A DNA stretch of 64,000 bases from Dermanyssus gallinae (GCA_003439945.1 QVRM01002457.1:169501-233500); one strand, 5' to 3'. Positions 1 through 13,020 are shown, counted from the first letter of the stretch. Numbers and translations are program-made. Notes: generated by a model from the letters alone, not told the origin.

Positions 1-599
1 CTTACGTGCTGCCTGCCGGTAATCTGCTTAGCTATCCCGTTCAGGAATTCTATGTCTCGCCACTGTGCATCACTCTGTGCGCGAAGATAAAGAATGGCGT
101 CGGAATTCGTTGCCGACGTGCTCGGAGTCGTGAGCTTTTTAAGCTGGCTCATTGAGCTGTGTACATATACATTTATGTACCGAAATGTGTATTGCGAATG
201 CCTGGTATGCGTTCAAATGCTAAGTTGCTCACTGTTTGGTATGTTTGCTCACTGTTTACTCGGTGGATGTGTGCACCTGGTAATTTTTTATGCGTATGCC
301 CGAGTGACATTTAGGTCCATGTGTATAGCAAATATGAATGAATGTGCTGGCGTTTCAACTGCTATGACGAATCGGAAGTTACATGCAATTATATGGTTGT
401 GCAGAGGCGCTTTCTAATGTAAGTCTACTCTGTGCAATTACGTTTCGATAATAGGGCACTTGCATTGTGGTCGATGCGTGGTGCTACCACCTTGAATGCT
501 TGCTATTTATATATAATTAATTGTATTTCATGCTTTAAAGCCTTGAAAATGCAGTTCTGCCAATGACTTAATAACAGATTTAAAATTTAAAATAAAAAT
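1..599. other. no gene recognised
   Basis: An open frame at 94-417 (+) has unbiased codons and a Cys/Tyr-rich composition with no recognisable domain; I do not regard it as a gene. From about 500 the sequence becomes AT-rich and runs into the 3' end of the LINE that follows. Confidence 0.5.
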
Positions 600-1760
600 T
601 AATAATAAGAAATATATGTGTACATTACCATCATCATTTATTTTATCGACATGCTCTTCTACAGGCAATCTGTCACAATTCATGTCAAGGTCATATTTAA
701 TTTTAAAATACCTATTGTTGTAGCACCTGTACATCTGCATGTCTGTAGAGTGTAACCACATTATTATAATCATACACACATTCCTTGATTACATAAATGT
801 TGTTTCCTATACGCCCATATCATAGGCCAATTTCATATTGTCCAGTGTCAACAATTTACAGATTTAGAAACTAAGAACAATTGTTTTCTGCGTTTAGCTC
901 CATGATCAAGCATCTCTTCAAAACGCTGACCCGCTTCGTATTTCGGAGGTCCTGCTCGTTCCATACTTTTGACAGCACGCAGGCTAGAGAGTGCTGCGTT
1001 AAGGTCAACCTGAATCTAGGAACCCTCAGTTGGCTCTCATATTGCTGATATCTAAAGGGTGTCAATTGGAATTCGAGTTCGCAATCTGAAGGTAGTTTGC
1101 GTTTAACCACGTTATGGAGTTAACACGTTAAACACGGAGAAATTTAAGCGTGCCCGCTGATCAAGTTTAAACAGTCCGAGTCTGTTGCACTATGGCGACA
1201 CGTCATCTCGACGGGACAGACTAGCCATGGCTTGCACCACATTCTTTTAGATCACCCGTAACGAATGCAGGGCTCCCGAACAGGTTGCGTCCTACATAGT
1301 GATTTTGTAAGTGAGAATCGATTCCAGGAGCGCCCTGTACACAAGGATCCGAACAACGTGGAGGACTTGGGCTTTTTTTAAACGGGCCAGCGATGCCACG
1401 ATAGCACAGCAGACCCTGACGTTCGACCGAACATGACTCTCTTATTTAATGTCCTTATGAAGCGTAAAACCGAGGCATTTCACTTCTTGACTGAGAGAGA
1501 TAGGCGCACCGCCCTTTTGGAGGCATATATTACCCGCGTCCAGTTTCGTTTCAATTCCGCTGAGGGCTGTAAAACAGGACGAGTTTCGTCTTGGTCGGAT
1601 TTACGACAAGGCAAAACTGTTACAAATATGACATTGCCGTCTCAATACCGGTCTGCGCATGTCAAAGATTACCTTGACGGTTTAGAGCTAAGCAGATGAA
1701 CAGCAGAGTATTATCATCCGCATATACCACTGGGCAAGATCTATCTCTATCTTTATTTCT
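600..1760 (-). pseudogene. CR1/L2-like LINE, degenerate RT C-terminus and 3'UTR (copy A)
   Basis: Read on the minus strand, 1110-871 encodes QLRVPRFRLTLTQ followed by VWNEQDLRN. That fits the C-terminal pattern of many CR1/L2-type LINE proteins (a V-P-R-x-R motif, then a W-N-x-L-like motif near the end). The part at 1150-1760 aligns by eye with the RT C-terminal part at 21.8-22.2 kb, including the conserved stretch around 'caggagcgcc'. The 3'UTR at about 630-720 also matches 21450-21530 (shared 'ttttatcgacatgc'). Reading frames are broken throughout. Both copies keep the 3' end and lose the 5' end, as expected for 5'-truncated LINE insertions. Family assignment is an inference from motif style. 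Confidence 0.6.
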
Positions 1761-3497
<1,737 letters not shown>

Positions 3498-3513
3498 AGA
3501 CACACACACACAC

Positions 3514-3545
<32 letters not shown>
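3498..3545. repeat. compound (CA)n-(TA)n microsatellite
   Basis: About 9 CA units (3498-3516) pass directly into about 14 TA units, ending at the TA that borders the CAGGGTGT terminus of the repeat starting at 3546. Confidence 0.95.
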
Positions 3546-3548
<3 letters not shown>

Positions 3549-3744
3549 GGTGTATCAGAAATATTTCGAAAGCGATATAAGGAATTGTAGAGCTCGTTAA
3601 AGCAAACATTTTTTCCAATAGAACATGGTCTCTGAAAAGTCTTATTTCGGAGTGAGAGTGAAATGACTATTATTTGTGACACTGGCGCTTTTGCCTGGCA
3701 TAAGAGCATGAAATGTGCAATTGCGAGACAACCAGTTTTCCTAT
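3546..3744 (+). repeat. dispersed repeat 'X', left part (interrupted copy)
   Basis: Starts CAGGGTGT next to TA, as do many Tc1/mariner-type inverted-repeat elements. It matches the reverse complement of 44520-44742 almost base for base, including the shared stretches 'attgtagagctcgttaaagc' and 'gcgagacaaccagt'. The match stops at 3744 and resumes at 4313; the 44-kb copy is continuous there, so 3745-4312 is an insertion. I could not find the second terminus or a transposase, so class II status is a guess. Confidence 0.75.
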
Positions 3745-4312
3745 TTCCTAGCGGGAGTAACTATGACTCTCTTTCCGGCGTCGGTCCGCTGGTGCGCGAC
3801 TTCCGCGCGCTGCGAGGACCTTCACGCGCCCACTTGAAAGTTAGTCAGATGGTGTAAACTCCCAATAGTAACTTTCCCGAGGTCACTTTTGTTGGCGCGG
3901 GAGGCAAGGCATACGATATCGATTGAGTGGCAACGAATTCATATTGTCATTTTGTCGAGGCCCATTCGAGGGCTGTTAAGGCTACTATGATATACGGGGG
4001 AAGTGTGCTGCACATGGAACCCGAGCCGGACGGTTAATGCCCCGGGCTTTAGCAACCTGGGAGTACAGTCCGGGACGCCTGCTGCCTTGGCTTAATAGGC
4101 ACAATGAGAGCGAGTTAGCCACATGAACGCAGACCGCCTGTCGAGAGGACCATCTGGCTCCGCTGCTGCCTTTCGCAGCGGCGGGGAACCCCTGCTCTGG
4201 AGTGGTCGAGCCTCCCTTCGGGGGGGCAGTGTATATTCTGGGGTGTAACGCGGAATCGCGAGGTGATCGCGTCTAATTGGTAGGGCGGAGTAGTGTGGAG
4301 CCTCCATTCCGG
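3745..4312 (+). mobile_element. 568-bp insertion beginning with 28S rRNA sequence; candidate R2-derived short element
   Basis: Positions 3751-3773 are identical, from memory of the conserved gene, to the 28S rRNA segment just upstream of the R2 cleavage site (GCGGGAGTAAC...GACTCTCTT), ending four bases (AAGG) short of it. GC-rich unrelated sequence follows to 4312. R2 elements join 28S exactly here, and R2 transcripts in some species are cut by an HDV-like ribozyme inside the upstream 28S, keeping rRNA at their 5' end. GGGAGT at 3753-3758 could pair with ACTCCC at 3858-3863, as a P1 stem would. No R2 protein is encoded, so a short internally deleted R2 or a 28S-headed SINE are both possible. 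No clear target-site duplication. Confidence 0.55.
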
Positions 4313-4535
4313 ACAGAAACTAAGCACACCGTCGTGTTCGAGAAAATTCTGCTTTCTCCGAAGGCATATACCGCCGGCCAGAAAATGCGACATGGCCGTT
4401 TAGAAATGAATTCGCAAAAATGAAGTTATTTTATTAGCTTTCACACGAAATACCTCAAAATTATCATCTTACGACCAATCACTGCGCTCAAAGCGAACAC
4501 ATTCAAGCAAATGACGATCATTTTGGTAGAGAAGA
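4313..4535 (+). repeat. dispersed repeat 'X', right part
   Basis: Homology to 44300-44520 (reverse strand) resumes at ACAGAAACTAA and continues through 'gttattttattagctttcac' to about 'atcattttggta' near 4530. Divergence is higher than in the left part. No coding potential. Confidence 0.7.
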
Positions 4536-5399
4536 AAACACCAATTTGGCACCAAATTCGTTTCTTTTAAGTTTTGTTGCAGTAAAAGCCCAAAAATAGT
4601 GACTGGAATAGTCGCTATGCCAAAACGCGCGCAGCTTAGGTCAATTTATTCATTTTACTGCATGAAAGCAACGTAGCTAAGATTTAACTATAGCTAGTTT
4701 TGCTTTTCTAAATTTAGGACTAATTGGAACGGACATAGGGGCAGCACACTGTTGGTGTACGTCCCCCTTGAGGCTTTGGACGTTTAGTCAATAAAGATGT
4801 GCCGTCTGCAAACGAGATTACCATATGATTGCGGGATTTATCCTTGATTATCCTAAATACTAGGTTGACGTTAAGAATATCGTAGAGGGAACTTAGTGCA
4901 TAGCTTTGTCGAACTCTCGCAACATCCCAGTGTCATTATTAGAGGAGAATGTCAAGCTACAAAAGACATCGCAACATTTGGCGTCAAGCGTTTCTTTCTT
5001 GGAGATGCGATGAAGACCAATTGCAGGCCATCTAATCAACACCAAGTCAAGATAGTAAGAAAAACGTACACGGTAATTTAGATGTCAAATGTCTTAGATA
5101 TATTATGCAGTAGTCCAGTAATAGAATGTACCGTCACCACCGACCCTGCGACAAAAGAACTCGATGCCGTCGCTCAACGCAAACCCAGCTAATGTCCCTC
5201 TCAAAATCTATAGGAAGGGTCTGCCTGTTGTCGGTTGCCTTTGTAAAGTAGAATGACTCTCGTTTGCTCCAGTGCATCTGTCAAATTACGAAGTCTAAAC
5301 AGATACATAGAAAATATAGGGCAGATAGACAATAACCAGTGGTAACACTTCATTGTTCACTGTATTTTATTTTTACACTATATTAGACAATTTTATTTT
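4536..5399. other. unassigned AT-rich spacer
   Basis: No open frame with coding character and no recognised repeat. Confidence 0.4.
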
Positions 5400-6200
5400 A
5401 CATGAATGCGCTAAGGTATTAGGCATCTGGCGTGCCAATGAGATAAACCCTGGGCATTCTTGAGCGTGGTGTCGAGTACGGAATCCCTTACAAATACATC
5501 TTTCATTTGGCTCATTATAGCTCTTTGTGCTGCATGCAACACGAGACATGGCGATTTGTGGCCAATCTTATCTCCAACCTCACGATTGAAAAGCTCATAT
5601 GGTTGTCTCATATGATATCTATTCGGTACGATGCAGTAGGGGCAATCGTTAAATCAAACAAATCTAAGGCGGTTATACGCGAAAGCTATTGCGGCTTTCA
5701 AGTCATCCCCATCTATATCCGTATAAATGATTTCCGGGCTTGTTCTTTTATATGGTTCCAGAAGACCTTTTCGAAGTCGAGAAAGTTAGGCCTATTATGT
5801 GAGGCAGTTTACGTACTATAACCGTTGCAGCTAGCCGACAGCCTCTGCTTAACTTAAGGGCTTCAGTTTTTGTTGTGTTGATCGAAATCGGAAAAAAAAT
5901 TCGCTTCTCTGGTACACTAGCTATGAGTTGCAAAAGTCTCGATCTAACACATGAGAATGGTGGTCGAAATCTGTGGTTCTCCTTCGGTAAGGCTCTTTTG
6001 CCTCCAAAACTGGCCAGAAACGGCGGTAGTTGGCAGCAGCTTGTGGAGGAAACTCTTCTTGGCATTTTCTCACCATGATGTAGAGTCGGTGGGCAAACCC
6101 TTGCTTTTCGGTATGATGCTTAGCAAACATGTGCACCATTCATCGGGGATTATGGCATCTGGTAAGCAGAAGTTAAGAAAGAGCCGTCCAGCATGGCCCT
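5400..6200 (-). pseudogene. degenerate LINE debris, RT fragments
   Basis: On the minus strand near 6180-6080 a frame reads LPDAIIPDEW followed by IIPKSKGLP, resembling the RT lead-in (x-P-x-x-W-x-x-A-x-V-x-x-I-x-K-K-G). About 5660-5640 reads DLFDLTIAPTASYRI, comparable to ALFGIQIAPIATYGI in the LINE at 51-52.4 kb. Frames are broken many times and no catalytic box survives. It is probably a very old copy of the same LINE group as the 49.8-53.1 kb fragments. The assignment rests on two short motifs. Confidence 0.4.
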
Positions 6201-6934
6201 AGCACAATACTGTTCCGAACGAACACGCACGATGTGTTCATTGTGATTGCTATTAGTCTAGGGGCTTGATTGTCTAGTGGGCAATGTACTGCATCGACTA
6301 CTTTATCAGCAGTAAAATCCTATTTGGGTGCGTTATGCGTCCTGTTAGGACGAGGTACTGTGATACGTTAACCTGGAGTACACTGGGCAGCTGCCTCGTA
6401 ATGGCCCAGTTACTGTTAGCTACATCTAGAACGCCTTCACTTGCTTTCTTAAGCAGATTCCGTAGCGTGCGACAATAAGCTGTTTTAGTAGTGAAGTATT
6501 TATCTTATCTGCTGGGCTGTATCATTACGTTGCCTCCGCGCATGGAGCATGGCGGACTTGACTTGTGGACGAGGGGTGTTCGAGAAAACGATACCCTCGC
6601 CCCCTCGATCCTGGACGCCAATGCAGTCGCTGGCTCCACGACGCAAGGCTGAACGACTAAAAGTTAACAAACATACGTGCTGCTAGTATTCAAGACACTG
6701 GAAGGACCCGGCCCGAGGCAAGGTCGCTTCTTTAGAAATTCAGCAGACGACTCAAACTGACGAAAGGGAAGCTCTGGACGATCTACTCTAACGGCTATCA
6801 CTAGCGTTTCAGTGCGGCAATATGGCAGCACTAATGGGCACATTGAAGGGCCACCTCGAGGACAGGATCGACCGGCAGCGCCCCTCACAAACCATTGTAC
6901 AGTGCGTTCATTATATATCCGTGCGACCCGACAA

Positions 6935-6939
<5 letters not shown>
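6201..6939. other. unassigned spacer
   Basis: Short open frames on both strands (for example 6664-6888, -) without recognisable motifs. Confidence 0.4.

Positions 6940-6987
<48 letters not shown>
6940..6987. repeat. (TA)n microsatellite
   Basis: About 24 perfect TA units; no element terminus recognised beside it. Confidence 0.96.
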
Positions 6988-6991
<4 letters not shown>

Positions 6992-8659
6992 ATCAACGGT
7001 TCTGATATAAAGAAGTAATATGTATATGTAAATACGTGCATATACGCACATTCGTTTGAAAGAAAGAAAGCTAAATCCTAGATCTACATAACGACGAAGA
7101 TCAACTAGTCGGGCTCCCGCTAGTCCCCAGTAGATTCGCGTTGGGGGCGGTCCAGTTGTTGACGCTCAAACAACTTTTACATTCAGAAACCGTTCCATAG
7201 ATCTCCTAGAGAGAAAAGATCCACTTGAGCCACTAGCCAGATAGAGTTTGATACACCATTGCGTTGCGCTGCCCAAATATATTGCTGTTAACCCGCCCCA
7301 ACCACCTCCGTAGCATCGCCATTATCACCATCACCCATGGTGTGCTGTGCTCGAAGGTTTTGTATGGGTATTGTCTGGTAGTGCAAATCCCAGCAGCAAC
7401 AACAACAACAATAACAAAAACACACAGGCGCATGCGCTAAGCAAGACTAATGGAACGTGTTGACGCACAAATTGAGAGACCACCAAAGCTCAAACACAGT
7501 CGCTGAGCGAATCTGTCTTGGCACGCTGTTCGCCTTTGTTTTGCTCAAGCTGCCATCATTTGCAGCTAGCCGGGTTTCGCACTCGCACGCCAACTCTGTG
7601 GCGGTTTCTGCTTATTTCTTTCCCTCCTTTGTTGTTTTTACTACTTCTACTATTACTACTTGTATACTGAACAGTAGTGGTGTTTGTGTTAGTGCACCTA
7701 GCCATTGTACGCGTGGAGCACTTATCCTATGACAGCAGCAGCAATAGCACTAGCAAAAGCGAGAATAACATATAGAGACTGACACGTGACCAAAATGGGC
7801 CAACTTTCAGGAAACACTGCAGCATTTGCCCATAAGTCTTAGTGGGTTCAAGAGCAGTTGCGACCAATGCTCAAGTAGCGCCTGGGAAGTGAGCGAACGC
7901 GGCTGTGCTTTGTAATCTCCGTTCAGGTGTATCACGTATCGAGGTAGCGCCTTGATATAACCACCGCTACCTCCGCCGTGATGGTTTGTGGTGGTCTCCG
8001 CTCCATCTCCTTCTCGTCTTTCAGCTTTTCCTATTGATCGACCTACTTCGTCAGTAGGAGGAGACCAGCAAAACTACCCAGGGAGACTAAAAAGTATCTC
8101 GTTTCACGTATTTCCCGAGCCTGTTTCCTTTCTGGTTTTATCGGCCCCTTTGTTTAGATTTATTCCATAACAAGGCAGTACGATAACTACAACGGTAACA
8201 ATAACAATACGAAGATTAGAATCAGAAATAACAACAACCGCAGACACAGTGCCAATAATAATAATAACGGTAGTAACAACAGCCTAAGTGAGGGGCTATC
8301 TATACAAATCACGAGTGAAAATGTTTGCAAATTTTTGCCAATTCTACGTATTTCCGAACGATCGGAGCTAGATAAAATTGACCGCAGTAAATTACGTGTC
8401 GCGTGTGCGCAGTTATCAGTTGGCAGGCGGCGCGGGTGTACCGTGTATGTCGCCCAGCACCACAATAGGCGGGAGAACGCTACAGGTTTGGAATGTATTG
8501 CCTAACAACGAGAGAGGTGTGCAATGAGCGGCAATCGTGCCTAAATAAAATGTCGTACTTTTGCTTTCAGAATATCCTGCCGGCAAACATCACGCAGCGG
8601 GAAGCCTTCTGCATGATTTCATCCTGCATAGATGTACGTGTTATATACACACCTATATA

Positions 8660-8666
<7 letters not shown>
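6988..8666. other. unassigned DNA with short trinucleotide runs
   Basis: Contains CAA/AAC-rich runs (7388-7420, 8190-8285) that give false Leu-rich frames on the minus strand. No conserved coding motif. Confidence 0.4.
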
Positions 8667-8702
<36 letters not shown>

Positions 8703-8960
8703 CGCACACGACGTAATTTGTATATAATAATTAAAAAACATATATTTTGTTTATTTACCCACAAGCACCGGATTTTAATCCTAACCATTTGATATTAAAA
8801 TGCTTTTTTATATACTCAGCACCACAGTAGTTCTCCCGGACATCCTTATATCTTACCTAGTTACTTTTAAATTGCCTGGCTAGAATACCAGACCTTTTTG
8901 TATATTTGTATTAGGTTTTTTTTTGTTTTTATACGGTTTTATTTAAATATCGAACGACTG
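8667..8960. repeat. (TA)n array (8667-8701) and AT-rich tract
   Basis: The array is followed by AT-rich DNA with T-runs up to the gypsy-like remnant. No genes. Confidence 0.8.
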
Positions 8961-9374
8961 GCATTATCCCTGACGACCTCGTGCTCCCATTATCCTGACA
9001 CGAGGCTGATAGTGGCTATCCGGGATAGAGAAGACAGCCTTACTGGCTAACAACGGCGACACGGCAAGATCCAGAGTAGTATACAGCTTTCTTCCGCCAA
9101 CAGCATCCAAAATGCCATCAATGGGCGGGATCGGAAAACTCGCCTTCATTGTCTGGCGATTCAATTAACGATAGTATCACTAGTCAAAACTGGCCGGTCT
9201 TCCTTCTCACTAAAACACCGGACTTGCGTACGGCGAGATTGATCTCTGTATCACACCAGCGCTTAGCATTTGCTGTATAAACTCTCGGCACGCTTCCCGC
9301 TCTACAGCCGATAGCGCTTCGAGGCCACCGGCCGGTTGCCGGGCATTTTCACTATCTCAAATTTAAAACTATCT

Positions 9375-9422
9375 CAAATCCCCTGGGCCAATGAGACATA
9401 TCTCATTGGCCCAGGGGATTTG
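9375..9422. repeat. perfect inverted repeat, 22-bp arms, 4-nt loop
   Basis: Arms 9375-9396 and 9401-9422 are exact reverse complements separated by CATA. It lies inside the RT lead-in of the gypsy remnant, next to a 12-bp direct repeat (ACTATCTCAAAT at about 9351 and 9368). Confidence 0.95.
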
Positions 9423-10015
9423 CCACCAGCTGTGCCACCGACGTTGCGAAAACGAGGGCAAACTTTTCAGCAACTCAGCCAACTTTACGCGAATGTCAGC
9501 CGGGGTTTCCTTTTCACTCACGAAGTCATCTGACCACCTCCTGACAAATATCTTCTCCCGAAAGGGCTCTGCCGCGCCTAATCAGTGTCCCTTGACGCAA
9601 CTTAATATCCACATCACTGTAGTTTAGGACGGGCTGCATGGCATCTCCATCCGCATAACACTATGAGGACGCAACGTCGCTTTGCCTCTGGCCCTAGTTC
9701 GACCTTGTGCTCCGGTAGCAGACTGGCTACCTCCGAGTATGATTCAACGCTTAGACTTCGAGCACGCTTCCCACGAAAGACAGTGACAAGCTCTTCCCGA
9801 TCCAACAAATTTTTGCCAAGTAAAATGTGCCGAATCTCTTTGCTTAGTGCAGATTCTTCGAGTACCGTTAACATCACTTCGTGGTGTACCATTCCATCTA
9901 CTACTACCTACCATTCCATCTGCTACTACCGCCACCAAGCATTCTCCCAATGGGATGCACCTGCCGCCGCCTACACCTCTAACGCTCGGACACCCGTCTC
10001 TGCAATGTCCCACCT

Positions 10016-10067
10016 GTCGGCATTGATAACAGACCGATTCTGTTGTCGGTCTGTTATCAATGCCGAC
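10016..10067. repeat. perfect inverted repeat, 22-bp arms, 8-nt loop
   Basis: Arms 10016-10037 and 10046-10067 are exact reverse complements around TTCTGTTG. It interrupts the gag region of the same gypsy remnant, about 640 bp from the other hairpin. Confidence 0.95.
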
Positions 10068-10620
10068 CTATAGGAGGCCTGGCACCTCTACCTGCGGCAC
10101 CTTTCGCTCTAAGCGCGCCGGCGACGACCATAGTTCGGCACCGGGTCTGCAACTTCATTACGTCTTCGATGTCGTGGATCAATGCGGACACGTTGCTATG
10201 TTGGCGAGCAGCAATGCCCTGTACTACAATTTCGAACTCTGGACGCAGTTTGGCCAACACTCTAGCCTTGATTTCACCTCTTGACAACGACAGTTTGAAC
10301 GTTAGTGCTTCTACTCTGCGTGCGAAGCAACCCAACGACTCCTGTCGTTGTTGCGAACACGAGGGCAACTGGTCTACCAGGCGGTTTCTATCCAACTCAC
10401 GCTTAAACGCAGTTAGAAACGCATCCGTTTACAGTTCGAATGTGTCGCAGCCGTGTCAGTGCGTCGTGTGCCAAATACGTGCTTCACCGACAAGCATGCT
10501 CATGAACACCCGACGGGTTATACCCCATGACCAGCCTCCGGTCTCTTTCGCAAACAGCCGGATCCATTCTTCCACTGAGATGCCATCGCTCCCCGGGAAC
10601 GTCTCCACTTGGCCGTTCAC

Positions 10621-11810
10621 GTCGCTAGCCGTCTCGATCCGACTGCCACGCTCGGTTCCGTCTCCTTCTTCATCGTCAACCGAGCCCCCATAGCCTGCGT
10701 GGCATCTGCCATCGCCTTCATCGAACTTATCATTTCGGCCATCATCTCCGTAGTTATCGGCGTCCCGCCGGCGTTCGTCGCCATTTGTTTACCGGCACCA
10801 GTCTCGCTCGATAACCCTAACCTCTTGCTGCCGCTGCAACTCTTCGCGCGTTCCTTTCTTTCGCGACACGCGACGACTATTTCACAGACACCCGGTCGAT
10901 CTGTACTCGCGTCGACTCAATCTCACCGCAGCAGCGACAACCTGAACAGCGACTTCGCCTGCATCACCACACTCAGTCCTGTTTAGCACTATTCCAACGC
11001 GCGCCAACGGCACCACCTCGCTGCTCTTCGTCGCGGACTCGACACACTCGTGTGCCTCTCAGTCAATCCGGCTCATGTTATCCTTCCCCCCCCCCCCCCC
11101 GAAAAGTCCACTTCTGACCTGCAAGGACCTCACTGGGTTGCTGGAAATAAAACTCGAATATTAACCACCGGCCGGCTGTAGTTTTCATTTCGTCTGACTC
11201 GGAACAGCGCCGTCTCGCCGGCCTGTCTCATCACACTGCGATGCTTCTTCAACCGCGTCTTAACAACGTCTCTCTTCTCTAACAGCAATGTCGTCAGTTC
11301 TCCTACCGGAATCCAACTTAGATCACAGCAACGATGGCTGGCCGGTGCGGCCGCCGTAGCGTTTCCCCTCTCCGCTAAGGCTTGTTGATTCTACGTGCGC
11401 CGCTACCAGCAGACATCGCTGAGCTATGGCTCTCTCTACTACATACCAACATGCTTACAATGACAATGACAGTCTACATACAGCCTTACACCTTGATGCT
11501 CGTTTGGGATGTACTGTACTTAATGTATATATTATTATATATTAGTTGCTGATACCTTGTCCGCCATGCCCATAAGATCATACACCTGGAAAAGGCAAGT
11601 GCATGGGATTACTATTAAACGACGCTTTCTCTACGCGAAGCGATAGATGAGATGCTAGAATAACCCCCCTGTATGGACGTTGGTAGATTCTGGGTTACGA
11701 CGGACGGTACTCAAGACGGATCCGGAAGGAAGTCACGTCGGTGGCTTTCGCGAATATTTTTTATTGCTAACGATTGCGGCTCAAGATGAGAATGCACTAC
11801 GCGTTAAGAC
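10621..11810. other. unassigned; probably leader and flank of the gypsy remnant
   Basis: Low-complexity minus-strand frames next to gag, a 13-C run at about 11087-11100, and AT-rich DNA near 11530. LTRs were looked for and not recognised. The end of this stretch is the target DNA into which element 1 inserted. Confidence 0.4.
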
Positions 11811-11825
11811 AACCAAAGCTTTTTG
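11811..11825. repeat. left target-site duplication of element 1
   Basis: AACCAAAGCTTTTTG, identical to 16131-16145. Confidence 0.92.
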
Positions 11826-11839
11826 GCGATCACGCTCCC

Positions 11840-13020
11840 GAAGGACGCAACGCTCCTCCAGGACAAGAATCTCCTGGACCAGGCGCTGAAAAAAGCCAAG
11901 GCCCTCGCGGGCTCAAGGGACCTTGGGCCAATACCCTGCCACATTACAAGCCAGGGCGAGCGGAGGGGAGTCGGCAAACTCTTGGAATGCCTCTCCCGGG
12001 CACAAGACCTACATCTTGCTGTCACCCCTACGGCGCGCACAGACAGGGGGGGGGGGGGGGGGCAGACGGTGGCAAGAAGAGCTCGGCCAGCACCACAACA
12101 ACTTTCCTTCTTAAAAAGAAGGAAGGCAAGACTTACGCCGACATGATCAAAGAGCTGGGTGTCAGGGTGGACCCCAATGCCCACAACGTGAGGGTAAATC
12201 GAGTTTAACAACTGCCCAGCGGAGATGTGCGGTTGGTGGTGGCAGAGGCGGTACAAGGAGGGGCCAGCTCCTTTCTCCAGGCCCTGCAGTTAGCCGGGGA
12301 GGCGGACGCCAGCGTCGACAGGACGTCACTAAAGCGTCTCCTGATCAGGGATGTCATGGAGGGTACCACCCAGCAAGACATCGAGGCTGCCATCCGCAAG
12401 GCGCTGCCCACCACTGCTGACCACTTGCCGTGGAACCCCCACAAAAGGGGGCCACCGGCAGATGGACGTCCCTGGTCCGAGCGGCCCCTCCCGACGCCGC
12501 CAGGCTCCTAAACATCAAACGCATCCACATGGGGTGGTCCTCGTGCCCAATCTCGGAGTGGATCACCGTGCCGACGTGCCAGCGCTGCCAACGAGTGGGC
12601 CACTCTGCTCCCTTGTGCACTGGCGCGGTCGTCACAAGTAAGCGCTGCCACAGGTGCGGGGTAGTTGGGCACCTCTCGAGAGAATGCAAAGCGGCGGCGA
12701 CCTGCTATAACTGCGGCGAAGCAGAACACGCGGCCAACGTTGCCGCTTGTCCAAAGTACAGAGAGCAACTGGAGGAGCTCCGCCGCCGCGGCACCCGGCC
12801 AACGGCCGCGCATCTCGCGATAACACGAGTGCCAAACCCAACCCCGGGACCGGCTACCCACGAGGACCACCCCAGTGACGCCGTGGACGCCGAGGGGTTC
12901 ACCCTGGTCACCCAAAAAAGCCGCAAGAGGGTACAGACATCGCCTCCTCTGGACCCTCGTGCAACGAAGGCATCTAACAAGCAAGCCACGCCCACCAACG
13001 ACAATGACGCCAGTTTTTAA
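11840..13020 (+). pseudogene. element 1 ORF1 (gag-like, three CCHC zinc knuckles), broken
   Basis: Nucleic-acid-binding ORF1 protein of an R1-type LINE. The reading passes through three frames: one up to the G-run at 12048-12062, a second that meets an in-frame TAA at 12206-12208, and a third from about 12430 to the TAA at 13018-13020. The last segment holds three knuckles: CQRCQRVGHSAPLC, CHRCGVVGHLSREC and the variant CYNCGEAEHAANVAAC, the same arrangement as in element 2. The part before the knuckles (RLVVAEAVQGGASSF, then IRKALPTTADHLPW) also aligns with element 2. The N-terminal coiled-coil half is absent because of 5' truncation. Confidence 0.88.

Larger units (their letters stand above)
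8961..10620 (-). pseudogene. Ty3/gypsy-like LTR retrotransposon remnant (gag and start of RT)
   Basis: Minus-strand translation around 10620-10057 has a retroviral-type gag look: a hydrophobic capsid-like stretch (ASEWIRLF, then WGITRRVFMSMLVGEARIW) followed by QESLGCFARRVEALTFKLS. Near 9340-9240 the RT lead-in reads YRLSAVEREACREFI then GVIQRSISPYASPVF. At 9160-9060 it reads FPIPPIDGILDAVGG then LYTTLDLA, matching the Ty3/gypsy RT start (x-P-L-P-R-I-D-D-x-L-D-x-L-G, then F-S-x-x-D-L). The active-site YxDD, RNase H and integrase are absent and the frame is broken repeatedly, so this is a fossil. Two perfect hairpins (9375-9422, 10016-10067) interrupt it. No LTRs were identified. Confidence 0.7.

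Noticed and set aside
1433..1450. Second 28S-like match (ATGACTCTCTTA)
   Set aside because: Only 12 bases, lying within LINE homology; most likely chance.
3751..3773. Part of a genuine 28S rRNA gene
   Set aside because: Only 23 bp match and both sides are non-ribosomal; a carried-along fragment is the better explanation.
4160..4310. Pol III promoter or tRNA-like head in the 28S-bearing insertion
   Set aside because: No B box of adequate match was found.
8187..8465. Leu-rich minus-strand frame resembling a membrane protein
   Set aside because: Produced by AAT/AAC trinucleotide runs; no domain and no splice context.
11041..11200. LTR of the gypsy remnant
   Set aside because: No matching direct repeat was found at the other side and no TG...CA boundaries with a primer-binding site were recognised.
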